The notes under the pieces are model-generated. The model had not been told where the DNA came from. It saw only the letters and a program-made list of their open reading frames with translations, and ran no database searches. DNA of 64,000 nucleotides from JAGWRA01 sp963711505 (GTDB lineage Bacteria; Acidobacteriota; Vicinamibacteria; Vicinamibacterales; CAVVIG01): positions 372,001-436,000 of the forward strand of contig CAVQEJ010000001.1 in the NCBI GenBank assembly GCA_963711505.1. Reading direction: 5' to 3'. Made by a program: the position numbers and the translations under genes. This document shows, piece by piece, positions 41,174-52,231 of this stretch (position 1 is its first letter; each line of letters opens with the position of its first letter).

Positions 41174-42139
41174 GTGACCAATTCGGGCTGGCGTACGGCG
41201 CTCGTCGTGATCGCGGCGGCTGCCTGCTCGGCGGCGTGCGGGCAGACGCGGGCGGTTCCGGCCCGCCGGTCGATTGTCATTGCGACCGGCGGTCCAGGCG
41301 GAGCGCTGTACCCGCTCGCCCTGGGCCTCGTGCGCGTCTACTCACAGGCGTTTCCGACCTGGCCATCCAGCTGGCGGAACTCGGATCGAGCGGGAGCGTG
41401 GACGCGCTGGAGAACGGCACGGCGCAGCTCGGATTCGTTCAGGCGGACATCGCGTATGTCGCCTACCGGCGCGGGACGGCCGCGCACCCGCAGCCGTACC
41501 ACCCGGCTGCGCGGCATTGCCGTGGTCTGGTCGAACACGGCGCAGATCGCCGTGCCGCGCGACAGCCCGATCCACACGATCGGCGATCTGCGCGGCAAGC
41601 GCGTCGCGGTGGGCGCGGTCGGCACGAGCACGGACGTGCTCGCGCGCATCGTCCTCCAGGCGTACGGCCTGCGCTACGCCGACATCCACGCCGTGGCGAG
41701 CTCGTTCGACCTCAGGGCGAAGCAGCTGCGCACCGGACAGGTCGACGCGGCGTTCGTGATGACGGGCATACCGGCGCCGGTCATCGAGGACATGAACGAC
41801 AACCCGGGCATCCGTCTCCTGCCGGTCGACAGCGCTCGGATCAACGCGCTGCGCGGGCAGTACCCGTTCCTGCGACCGGTGGTCGTGCCGCGCGGCACGT
41901 ACAAGGGACAGACGACCGACGTTCCGGCCGTCAGCGTGGACGACCTGCTGATCTGCCGGAGCGATCTGGGCGAAGACCTGGTGTATCGGCTGACGAAGGC
42001 GTTCTTCGATGCGGTGCCGGCGCTGGCGAAAGCCTACCGGGTGGCCAAGACGATCGATCTCGACGAAGCGCCCGGCACGCCGATTCCGTTGCACCCCGGC
42101 GCGGCCCGTTACTACCGGGAGCGCGAAATCGCTCCATGA
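41174..42139 (+). CDS. TAXI-family TRAP-type solute-binding lipoprotein (two frame breaks)
   Basis: From GTG 41174 the protein begins with a lipoprotein signal (ALVVIAAAACSAACGQ) and then the TAXI opening SIVIATGGPGGALYPLALGL. Breaks at about 41350 and 41508 separate it from AIQLAELGSSGSVDALENG, AVVWSNTAQIAVPRDSPIHT and KRVAVGAVGTSTDVLARIVL, a conserved TAXI core. LRTGQVDAAFVMTGIPAPVI follows. TAXI proteins bind small acidic solutes in the periplasm for TRAP permeases. No permease gene is present here. Instead its stop overlaps the start of a histidine kinase (ATGA), which suggests a sensing role. Confidence 0.85.
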   Translation: MTNSGWRTALVVIAAAACSAACGQTRAVPARRSIVIATGGPGGALYPLALGLVRVYSQAFPTWPSSWRNSDRAGAWTRWRTARRSSDSFRRTSRMSPTGAGRPRTRSRTTRLRGIAVVWSNTAQIAVPRDSPIHTIGDLRGKRVAVGAVGTSTDVLARIVLQAYGLRYADIHAVASSFDLRAKQLRTGQVDAAFVMTGIPAPVIEDMNDNPGIRLLPVDSARINALRGQYPFLRPVVVPRGTYKGQTTDVPAVSVDDLLICRSDLGEDLVYRLTKAFFDAVPALAKAYRVAKTIDLDEAPGTPIPLHPGAARYYREREIAP

Positions 42140-43841
42140 CCTCCCGATCCCGCCGCCGGGCGAATGGCGATGCCGAGACCGGTTGGCTGCGCGGCCTGCC
42201 GGTGCTCGCCGGGGCGTTGTGCGTGGCCACGCTGGCGCTGGTGTGGTTCGGATGGGCGGCGACGCGCGACCAGCGCCGCAGCGCGAGCCTGCGCGTCGCG
42301 AAGCAGACCCAGGCGACGATGGTGCTGCTGGGCATCGCGCTCGACCGCGACATGCAGGGCGCCTGGGTGTCGGTGCTCGTTCCGGTCGAGCCGTTCAATG
42401 TCAGGGACACGCCGCCGTACGACTTTCAGCAGGTGGCCGCCCGGGCGTTCACCCGCTTCTCGTATCTCGAGTCGTTTGTCGTCTGGAACGACACGGGATC
42501 GGCGGAGGGCCGGACCTACGTGCTGAACCGCGCGGACCGGAGGATTTCCTGGGACCCGGCCGGGCAGCCCGCGGTGGCGTATCCCGTGATCCTGCTGCGC
42601 GACCCGCGGGCGGTTCGCGACGTGGTGGGCCAGCTCCGCCGGCAGGCGCAATACGATCACCGCTTCGCGCTGATCGAGACGACCATCGACGGCGTGCCGT
42701 ATCAGGTCGTGGCGCATCTGATGTTCCAGCCGGACGAGGGGCATCGGCTGGTGGCCTTCGTCGGGTTCCTCGTCAACCTCGACTGGGTCCGTCGCTATTA
42801 CTTCGCCGAGCTGCTGCACCAGATCGCGACGCTGGCCGGCGGGCGGGACCAGGTCTCGCTCGCCATCACGGATGCCGACGGGCGGCCGGTGGCCGCCAGC
42901 GAAGGCGAGCCGGCGGAGGAACCGACGCTGAAGGAGTCGTTCCCGCTGCTGTTCTTCGACCGGCGGCTGGTTCGCTCGCTTCACCGGGGGCACGCGCCGA
43001 TCGAGTCGTGGACGGCGTGCGGTTCGCCCGGCCGCCGTCTCGGTGAACTCGGCGCAGATGGTCGGCCAGCAGACGTTCGCGCTGATCGCCTGCGCGGCGT
43101 TCGCGGCGATGGTCGCGCTGCTGTTCGTGATGCGCGCGATCCGGAGTCGTGCGGAGCTGGCCGGGATGAAGTCGGAGTTCGTGTCGACCGTTACGCACGA
43201 GCTGAAGACGCCGCTGGCGCTGATCAAGCTGGTCGCGGAGACGCTGGAACGGGGCCGGTATACCTCCGGCGAGGTGGTGCGGGACTACGCGAAGCTGCTG
43301 TCGCAGGAGACGTACCGCCTGGGTCAGCTGATCGACAACCTGCTGAGCTACTCGCGCATGAGCGATCTCGGGCAGGTGTACAGCCTTCGAGCGGGTCAGC
43401 GTCGGCGAACTCGTCGAAGACGCCCTGGGACAGTTCTGGCCGAGGCTGAACCAGCGGGGGTTCGACGTGCGGATCGACGTCGGGCCGGACCTGCCCCGGT
43501 GCGGGTGGACCGAACGGCGATGCTGCACGTGCTCGGCAACGTGATCGACAACGCGATCAAGTACCTCGGAATCGGACCGGAGGCTGTCGATCGGCGCCGC
43601 CCTTCGTGCCGACGGGGTCGCCATCCGGGTCACCGACGCCGGGCTCGGCATCGCGCCGAAGGAACTGGATCGGGTGTTCGACAAGTTCTATCGAGGGCGG
43701 CAGCCGAAGGCGGGAGGCAGCGGACTCGGTCTCGCGATCGCGCGCCGGATCGTGCACGGGCACGGCGGCCGCATCGACATCAGCAGCGTTCCCGGTGAGG
43801 GAACCACGGTCACGATTGTCGTGCCGAAGGCGGAGCCATGA
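42136..43841 (+). CDS. Sensor histidine kinase (several frame breaks)
   Basis: About 568 codons: a first membrane helix (VLAGALCVATLALVWFGWAA, residues about 26-45), a periplasmic region of about 270 residues, a second helix (ALIACAAFAAMVALLFVM), then a kinase core with H-box STVTHELKTPLALIKLVAE, N-box VLGNVIDNAIKY, and G boxes TDAGLGIAPKE and GSGLGLAIARRIVHGHGG. Breaks fall near 43025, 43390 (extra C), 43505 (missing G) and 43580 (extra C). Its ATG overlaps the TAXI stop and its stop overlaps the response regulator start. The large outer region could dock the TAXI protein. Confidence 0.85.
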
Positions 43842-44523
43842 TGACCAAGCGCATTCTGGTGGTGGAGGACGACCAATCGATCGCACGCCTGTTGTGCGAC
43901 AACCTCGTGTTCGAGGGCTTCGAGGTCGAGTGTGCCGTCGACGGCCTGCAGGCGCTCGAGACGGCGAAGCGATTCGGGCCGGACCTCGTGCTGCTCGATC
44001 TCATGCTCCCGCCCGGCGTGGACGGCTTCGAGCTGTGCCAGATGTTCGGCCAGAGCGAGAAGCGGACGGCCGTGATCGTGCTGACGGCCCGGGGGCAGCG
44101 GGAAGACCGCGTGCGCGGCCTGAAGCTGGGCGCGGACGACTACATCAGCAAGCCGTTCGCCCTCGACGAACTGCTGGCCCGGGTCCACGCCGTGCTACGC
44201 CGCACGCAGCGGCTGGTCGATCGGATCGTGCTCGGCGAGATCGCCATCGACTTCACGCAGCTGCGCGCCACCCGGGGCGGCGAGGAGCTGACTTCACCGA
44301 TCGCGAGTTCGAGATCCTGCGGCACCTCGCCGAGCACCAGGGCGAGTCGGTCACGCGCCACGAGCTGCTGCGGGCCGTCTGGGGCTATCAGGAGGTCCCG
44401 ACCACCCGGACCGTGGACAGCTTCATCTTCCGGCTGCGGCACAAGATCGAGCCCGATCCCCACAACCCGAAGTACATCCGGACGGCCCACGGCGACGGCT
44501 ACCGCCTGATCCTGACCGCGTAG
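43838..44523 (+). CDS. OmpR-family response regulator (frame break near 44297)
   Basis: The receiver domain begins RILVVEDDQSIARLLCDN, with the phosphorylated aspartate in LVLLDLMLPPG, the threonine in IVLTARGQ and the lysine in DDYISKPFALDELL. One missing base at about 44297 separates it from the winged-helix output domain FTDREFEILRHLAEHQGESV, then TRTVDSFIFRLRHKIE and a normal ending at 44523. It overlaps the kinase gene and is its evident partner. Confidence 0.9.
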
Positions 44524-44567
44524 ATCGCCGGGGCAGCTCCGGCGTCCGTCTGCTGTTCGAGGAAGAG

Positions 44568-44621
44568 GCCGGGCGTGCCGCGACTCCGCCGCCTGCCGGC
44601 GGAGCCGCGAACACGCCCGGC
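44568..44621. terminator. Long hairpin between convergent genes
   Basis: GCCGGGCGTG at 44568-44577 pairs perfectly with CACGCCCGGC at 44612-44621, and the interior (CTCCGCCG and CGGCGGAG) pairs again. It separates the response regulator from the convergent receptor gene, so it probably ends transcription from both sides. There is no good T-tract. Confidence 0.6.
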
Positions 44622-44627
44622 GCGCGG

Positions 44628-47448
44628 TCAGAAGTTGAACCGCAGGCCCAGCTGGCCCTGGAACGGGCTCAGTGCGAACGTCGGCTTTCCGAACGACGTC
44701 GACCGCATGTTGCCGATGTACCCGCCGTAGTTCACCGTATTGAACAAGTTGTCCATCTCCCAGAGCAATTCGAACGTGCGGGAGCCGCCGAACTTGAACA
44801 TGTGGCTGATGCGCATGTCCGTCCGGAAGTAGCTGTCGCCGCGCGCCGAGTACGGGCCGATCATCACGCCGTTCACGATCGGTCGGTCGTTGGTGTCCCG
44901 GTCGCCGTTGGCATCGAAGCCCGTGGTCACGTTGTACGGCGGAGCGGAGGTCGCGTTCACGATCACGCCCACCTGGAAGTCCTTCGGCAGCAGGTACGTG
45001 CCGCTGAAGACGAAGCGGTGCCGGACGTCGTTCGGGCCGGGCCCCCAGTTGTCCTGGAAGATGTTCTGCTTATTCACCGGATCCGACTGGTTCATGAAGT
45101 ACCCGCAGATACGTGTACGACGCCTGGAACGTCAGGTTGTGGAACAGGCGCTGCACCACGTGGAACTGGATCTGGTCGCTGCGGACCTTGGCGGACGGAT
45201 CGTTGTACCGCATGGTGATTCCGCTCGGCACCAGCGGATACGTGCCGTCCGGCAGCTTCGAGTTGATGTTGTACATCATCAGGAAGTGCAGACCCAGGAT
45301 GTGCAGGTAGTCGACCGACACCGACGTCGACGGACCAATCTGCCGGTCGACGCCGACGGACATCTGCTGGGTCACCGGATCGTGCCACGGCCCCGGAGTC
45401 GCCACGAAGACCGACGCGCTGCCCGAGCTCTGCGGCAGGGTCGACAGCGGGGGCACATTCGGGAAGTAGGTGTTCGGGATGCCCGTCACCCGTACGTCGT
45501 TACCGTAGGTCACCGTGGAGCCGAGCGGGTAGGCGTCCATCGTGCGGCTGGCCGTGTTGTCGCCGGAATAGCCGTAGTACAGCCCGAAGGCGGCCCGCAC
45601 GACCGTCTTGCCGTTGTTGCCCGGATCCCACGCCAGGCTGATGCGCGGCGCGATGTCGTTCGTGTCGGCGAACGGCTTGTAGTTGTTCAGGTCGGGCAGC
45701 GTACCGTTGACGAAGCCGATCAGGAACGCCGCCTTCGAGATGTCCGTGGGCGCGTTCTTGGCTCCCTTGTCGTAGAACCGCATGCCGTCCCAACGCACGC
45801 CGGCGGTGACGGTGAGGTTGGAGACCGGACGCCAGGCGTCCTCGGCGAACGCGGCGTACTGGCTCGGGTTGATGTACTCGTTGCCGGCGGGAAAGCTGCG
45901 GATGACGAACGAGACGGGGTAGGTGCTCGGATCGCCCGGGACCGGCAGCGCGTCCTTGAGGAACGTGTAGAGCCCCTGGGTCGTGTCCTCGTGGTAGTTC
46001 CACAGCTTGACGTAGTTGATGGTGGCGCCCGCCTTCAGGTCGTGCGTGCCCCAGCCGGTCTCCTTATGGACGTGCAGCGTGTCCATCAGCATGAAGTTCT
46101 TCTGATCGCGATTCTGCGGATAGTTCGTGTGCGTGCCGTACTGGATGCTGGGGAAGTTGACCTCCGGCGACAGCGCGCCGTTCTGCGGCCGGATCTTGAG
46201 CGCATCGCTGACGCCGAACTTGAGCTCGTTCGTGACGTTGTTCGAGAAGGTCGACGTCAGCGCGGCGTCCAGGAATTCGTCGTGGTAGATCTTGTTGTCG
46301 CCCCCATCGCCGGCGATGTTGCCGCCGAGGTCCTGGTTGTTCAGCGTCTCGCGGTTGTACAGGCCGATGATGTTCAGGTACTCGGTCGGCGAGAGCGACG
46401 TCGTGATCTTGCCGAACAGGTTGTTCTTGCGCACCGGCTGCGGGATATTCGTCCGCGTGTCGGTGATGATCGGCAGCACGAAGGCTGGGATGTTGACGGC
46501 GGCCGACGAGTCCTCGTGGTCGTTCTCGTAGGTGAGGAAGAACCACGCCTTGTCCCGCCGGAGCGGCCCGCCGATCGTGCCGCCGGACTGCTGCTGCCGG
46601 AAGGGCGGGTTGCCACTGGCGAACGCGTTCGGCTTCTGGAATGAATGATCGCGCAGGAAGTAGTAGCCGCGGCCGTGAAACGTGTTCGTGCCCGACTTGG
46701 TCAGGATGTTGATGACGCCCGTGTCCGAGCGGCCGAACTCCACCGAGTACCCGGTCGACAGTACCTGGAACTCCTGGACGGTCTCCTGCGTGAAGTCGTG
46801 CCGCGACGCCTGTGAGAGGCCGCTGCCGCCACGGGTGTCGCCGTCGTTGATATCCATCCCCTCCAGGAACTCCGCCTTGTCGGCCTCGCCGAAGCCGCCG
46901 AACGCCACGTTGTCGGACCCGGAATTCGCCGACGTATTGTCGATCGACACCCCGGGCGCCAGGCTGGCGAGATCCATGAACTGCCGGCCCACGAGCGGCA
47001 GCTGATCGACGTCGTGCGGCGTGATGGCCGTCGACACCTTGCTGCTGCTCGTGTCGACGAGTGGCGCCTCCCCGGTGACGGTCACCGACTCGGTCAGGCT
47101 CGCCACCTTCATCGTGAAGTTCAGCGTGAGGGTCGCGCCGATCGCGAGATTGACGCCCGTGCGCGCCTGCGAGGCGAAGCCGGACAGTTCGACCTTGACC
47201 GCGTAGTTGCCGGGCGGCAGCGCGTTCAGCTGGTACGCCCCGCGCTCACCGGTCACCACCGCTCGCGCCAGGCCCGTGTCCTGATTCGTCGCGGTCACTG
47301 TCACGCCCGGCAGGACGCCGCCGTTCGCGTCGACGACCGTGCCGGTAACCGTGGCATTGGTTGATTGGGCTCGCGCGCTCGGGAGTGCCGTTACGAGGCA
47401 CAGGGCTGCGCCGACCAATGCAACCCGCCACAACTGCCTGACCTTCAT
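44628..47448 (-). CDS. TonB-dependent receptor, Oar-like (frame break near 45095)
   Basis: About 940 residues. The signal peptide ends ALPSARAQS, the carboxypeptidase-regulatory-like domain reads TVVDANGGVLPGVTVTATNQ, and the plug includes LPLVGRQFMDLASLAPGVS and EFLEGMDINDGD. The barrel ends GQLGLRFNF, a proper aromatic outer-membrane insertion signal. One extra G at about 45095 breaks the frame in LRYFMNQ. A strong GGAGGTGAT ribosome binding site precedes the start. It is divergent from the DUF1592 cytochrome gene. The substrate is unknown. Confidence 0.85.
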
Positions 47449-47930
47449 GCATCACCTCCGACCACAGGGGATTAGCGGACGTCCGGCGACCGCGTCTGAA
47501 ACGTGCGTATTGCGACTAAGTGAACGGCGTGATTATTCAAGAAGCAATCGTGAAGACAAGGTTAAAGATGTAATTTGTTGTTCTTGCTGAGCTGTTGTTC
47601 GTCGACGGCGATCGAAGGCCGTCGACGATTTGGAGGCGATCGGTACGGGTGAGATGGGTCTCAGCCGACCTCGCGAATCGGTGCGACGTGCGCGCGCGAA
47701 TACTGGCGTGGCGTGTGAATGTTGCTAATTGTTACCGTCGGTCGCACTGTCTGTCAGACCATCAGCGGGATGGGCACGGTCTACGAACAATTTATGACGT
47801 ACAGTTGCAATCTATTAGGCCGTGTTCATTGAGGCTGTGTCATATACTGTGCCGGTTCGTGAGACAAGCTACGTAAGTGCGTCCGCGCCGCCTGCGGCGG
47901 CGCGCGGAGTCCAGATCGAGTGGAGTCCCG
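47449..47930. other. Divergent intergenic region
   Basis: About 480 bases between the divergent receptor and cytochrome genes, with no supported gene. It is relatively AT-rich at 47500-47580 and 47700-47870. A TATACT at about 47842 is a possible -10 box for the cytochrome gene. A GCGCCGC/GCGGCGC hairpin follows near 47885-47905, just before the ribosome binding site. Confidence 0.4.
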
Positions 47931-50742
47931 ATGAAGTTCATGTTCAAAACAGCCGGTGTGATGCTCGCGGTGCTCGGCGTGATCGCGCTCGGTGTCACCA
48001 TCAGCGCAACGGGTGACGGCGCCGCGATCGGCCGTGCGCAGGAGGCCGCTGCGCAGGCACCTTCCCCGTCATCGTCTCCGGGCCTGTCGGCTGCGCAGCA
48101 GAACGCGCTCGTCGGCCAGTACTGCGTCGGCTGCCATGACGACGCGCAGAAGACCGGCGGGCTGTCGCTGGAGAAGTTCGACGCCGCGCACGTCGACGGC
48201 ATGACGGCGGCGATGATGGTCGGCAAGCTCAAGGCGGGGGCGATGCCACCGGCGGGGATGCCGCGGCCCGACAACGCGACGCTGTCGGCGTTCATCAGCG
48301 CGCTGTCGGCGAGTGCCCTCTCGGCCCACGGCATTCTCGCGGCGGCGCCGACGACCGGCTTCAAGCCGACGGTCGTGACCTTCCCCCACACGGGCGACAG
48401 TATGACCCTGGCGACGCAGAACAAGATGGTGCACACCATCTGCACCCAGTGCCATACGGACCAGCGGAAGCCCGGAGGGCTCTCGTTCGAGCACTTCGAC
48501 ATGGCGCAGGCGCCGGCGCAGGGGCAGGTCGCCGAGGACATGATCGCCAAGCTGCGGGCGGGGATGATGCCGCCGCAATCGGCACCGAAGCGGCCCGACG
48601 AGGCGTCGATTCACGCCTTCGTCGTCTCGCTGGAGGCGCGCGTCGACCAGCGGGCCGCGCTGCATCCCGATCCGGGTTCGCGGACGTTCCAGCGGCTGAA
48701 CCGCGTGGAGTACGCGCGACTCGATCCGGACGATCCTGGGGCTGACGGTGGATCCGAGCGAGTGGCTGCCCCCGGACACGAAGAGCCACAACTTCGACAA
48801 CATCGCCGACGTTCAGACGTTCTCGCCGACGCTGCTGGAGGCGTACCTGGACGCCGCCGACCGAGATCAGCCGGCTGGCCATGGGCGACGCCGACGCGAC
48901 GGCCGCGTCGACGACCTACGACACGAGATGCCACCGCGTCGCAGATGAACACGTGCCGGGCGCGCCCGTACGGGACGCGCGGCGGGCTGTCGGTCGTGCA
49001 CATCTTCCCCGCCGACGGCAAGTACGTCTTCAAGCATGCGGCGTTCAGCACACCACGACCGGCGGACTCTACGGGCGACGTGCGGGACGAGCGGCTGGAA
49101 GTGTCCGTCGACGGGCGGCCGGATGGCCGTGCTGACCGTCGACCCGCACATGACGGGAGTCGTCCGGGCCGAACGGCCTGCACGCTGCAGACGCCCCGAC
49201 CTGTCGCGGTGACGGCGGGCCCCCACCGCGTGACGGCGGCGTTCCTCAAGCGGTCGGATGGCCGCGATCGATGACTTGATGACGCCGCACGGCGTATACG
49301 CTGGCCGACCCGAACATCGGCGACGGCGGTCGGCGTCACGACGCTGCCGCACCTGCGGGAGCTGACCATCACGGGACCGTTCGACGTAACGGGCGTGTCG
49401 GATACCGTGAGCCGCGACAAGATCTTCATCTGTCGGCCCGCGTCGGCGGCCGAGGAGACGCCATGCGCCACGAAGATCGTGCGGCACCTGGCCGACGAGG
49501 CCTACCGGCGGCCGGTGACCGACGGCGGAGATGACAGCCGTCATGGCGTTCTACGCAGCAGGGCCGGCAGGCAGGGACGTTCGAGGAGGGCGTGCGGATG
49601 GCGCTGCAGGCGATCCTGTCGAGCCCGCACTTCCTGTTCCGCCTGGAGCGGGCGCCGGCGACCGTGCGGCCGGGCGCAGGCCTACCGGATCGGCGATCTG
49701 GCGCTGGCGTCGCGGCTGTCCTTCTTCCTGTGGGCGACGCCGCCCGACGCCGAGCTGCTGAAGGTGGCGGAGCAGGGCAGGCTGCACGAGCCGGCAGTGC
49801 TGGAGGCGCAGGTGCGGCGGATGCTGGAGGACCCGCGTTCGTTGGCGCTGGGCACCCGCTTCGCGGCCCAGTGGCTGCGCCTGCAGGACCTGGACAAGGT
49901 CCACCCGGACGCCCTGCTGTATCCGGACTACGACGCGCAGCTCGCCGACGCCATGAAGACCGAGACGGAGCTCTTCTTCCACAACATGGTGCAGGACGAA
50001 CCGGAGCGTCCTCGACCTGCTGACGGCCGACTACACGTTCGTGAACGAGCGGCTGGCACAGCACTACGGCATCCCGGGCGTGGCGGGCAAGGAGTTCCGC
50101 AAGGTGTCGCTCGCCGACGCCCGGCGCGGCATCCTGGGCGAGGGCAGCATCCTCGTCGAGACGTCCCTCGCGAACCGGACTCCCGGTGCTGCGGGGCAAG
50201 TGGGTGATGGAGGTGCTCATGGGCACGCCGCCGCCGCCGCCGCCGCCGGGCGTGCCGGCGCTGGAGGCGACCGAGCGGCGCCAAGGACGGCAACGACGCT
50301 GCACCACCCGGGAGCGGATGGAGATGCACCGGGCGACGCCCTGTGCGCGTCGTGCCACAGCCTGATCGACCCCATCGGCCTGGCGCTGGACAACTTCGAC
50401 GTCACCGGCGAGTGGCGGATCCGGACAACGGCGTGCCGGTGGACACCCGGGGCGCAGTTCTACGACGGCACGCCGATCGACGAGCCCGGCGGACCTGCGG
50501 CACGGCGCTGCTGAAGCGCCCGATCCCGCTCATCCGGACGTTCACGGAGAACCTGATGGCGTACGCGCTGGGTCGGCGGGTCGAGTACTACGACATGCCG
50601 ACGGTCCGGCAGATCATCGCAAGGCGGCGAAGGCGAACGACTAACCGCTTGTCGTCCTTCATCCTGGGCGTCGTGAAGAGCGACGCCTTCCGGATGCAGA
50701 CGGCGCCGGCGGTGGCCCAGGACGACCAGCGCAGCCAGCTGA
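47931..50742 (+). CDS. DUF1592-type c-type cytochrome protein (planctomycete-style), many frame breaks
   Basis: About 930 codons; the 3' end is uncertain. GGAG precedes the ATG. It has an export signal (VMLAVLGVIALGVTISATG) and haem c sites QYCVGCHDDAQ and TICTQCHTDQR in duplicated haem domains. The body resembles the DUF1587/1592/1588/1585 group (FQRLNRVEYAR, LGLTVDPSEWLPPDTKSHNF, LASRLSFFLWATPPDAELL), with a third CASCH in DALCASCHSLIDPIGLALDN. Such proteins are exported and always sit next to DUF1552 genes, as here. The biochemical role is not established; a large oxidative or degradative complex has been supposed. At least eight frame breaks occur from 48715 on. Confidence 0.75.
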
Positions 50743-50781
50743 CAGAGCGGCAGACGAGCCCACCCAGGCGAGGAGATCCCG

Positions 50782-52205
50782 ATGGACTTCATCACCGGAA
50801 AGCACCTGCCGCGCCGCACGTTCCTGAAGGGAATGGGCGCGACCGTGGCGCTGCCGTTCCTGGACGCCATGGTTCCGGCGGGCCGCGCCTGGGCGGACGC
50901 CGGCGCGAGGCGTCGACCGGACCGCGGCTCATCGCCATCGAGATGGTGCACGGCGCGGCGGGCTGCAACGAATGGGGCGCCAAGCAGCACCTGTGGTCGC
51001 CGGCCGAGGTGGGGCGCGAACTTCGACCTGTCGCGCGACCGCCCTGAGGTCGCTGGAGCCGTTCCGCGACTACCTCACCATCGTCAGCAACACCGACGTG
51101 CCGCATGGCGGAGGCGTTCGCGCCGCCGGAGATCGGCGGCGACCACTTCCGCTCCAGCGCGACCTTCCTGACCCAGGCGCACCCCAAGCAGACCGAGGGC
51201 TCGGACGTCTACGTGGGGACGTCGATGGACCAGCTCTACGCCAAGCGCTTCGGCCAGGACACGCCGATCCCCTCGATGCAGCTCTGCATCGAGCCGGTGG
51301 ACCAGTCGGGCGGCTGCGCCTACGGCTACGCCTGCGTGTACACGGACACCATCAGCTGGGCGTCGCCCACCGAGCCGCTGCCGATGATCCGCGACCCCCG
51401 CGCGGCGTTCGACAAGCTGTTCGGCGCCGGGCGGCACGCCCGAGGAGCGGGCCGCGCCGGCGCAAGGACGAGCGGGAGCATCCTGGACTGGGTCGCGCGT
51501 CCGACGTCGCGCAGCCTCAAGACGCGAGCTCGGCGCCGCAGGACCGGGAGCGGCTGGACCGCTACCTGGACAACATCCGGGAGATCGAGCGGCGCATCCA
51601 GAAGGTCGAGGCGCAGAACAGCAGCGGCGAGCCCCGGGAGCTGCCCGGGGCGCCCGCCGGCGTGCCCGACTCGTTCCACGAGCACGTGCACCTGATGATG
51701 GACCTCCAGGTGCTGGCGTTCCAGACCGACATGACCCGGGTGTTCTCCTTCAAGATGGGCCGGGACGCGTCGGCCCGGGTGTACCCGGAGAGCGGCGACG
51801 GACAGGCCGTTCCACCCGGCGTCGCACCACGGGGGCAACCACGAGGCCATCCTGGAGTTCGACAAGATCAACACGTACCACGTGAGCATGGTGCCCTACC
51901 TCGCTGGACAAGCTCAAGAGCACCATGGAGGGCGACGGCAACCTCCTGGACAAGAGCCTGGTCATGTACGGCTCGCCCATGGCGCGACCCGAACATCCAC
52001 AACCACCGCCGCGCTGCCCCTGTTCCTGGCGGGCAAGGCCAACGGACAGCTCCAGGGCAACATGCACATGAGGGCGCCCGACGGCACGCCCATGGCCAAC
52101 GTCTGGCTGTCGGCGTTCAACCTGCTCGGCGTGCACAAGGACAAGTTCGGAAACAGCACGGAAGCGACCGACCTCAATCCGGCCGTCGTCACGACGGCGG
52201 CCTGA
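50782..52205 (+). CDS. DUF1552 exported protein (many frame breaks)
   Basis: About 475 codons. It opens with a twin-arginine signal (LPRRTFLKGMGATVALPFLD). Reading across frames gives LIAIEMVHGAAGCNEWGAK, FRDYLTIVSNTDV, HFRSSATFLTQAHPKQTEGS and VYVGTSMDQLYAKRFGQDTP. The later part has DMTRVFSFKMGRDASARVYP, HHGGNHEAILEFDKINTYHV and ANVWLSAFNLLGVHKDKFG. Most breaks (51015, 51043, 51103, 51434) resolve as one extra base. DUF1552 is an alkaline-phosphatase-like fold family of unknown reaction paired with DUF1592 cytochromes. Confidence 0.75.
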
Positions 52206-52231
52206 CAGGCTAGGAAGACAATGGACAGAGC

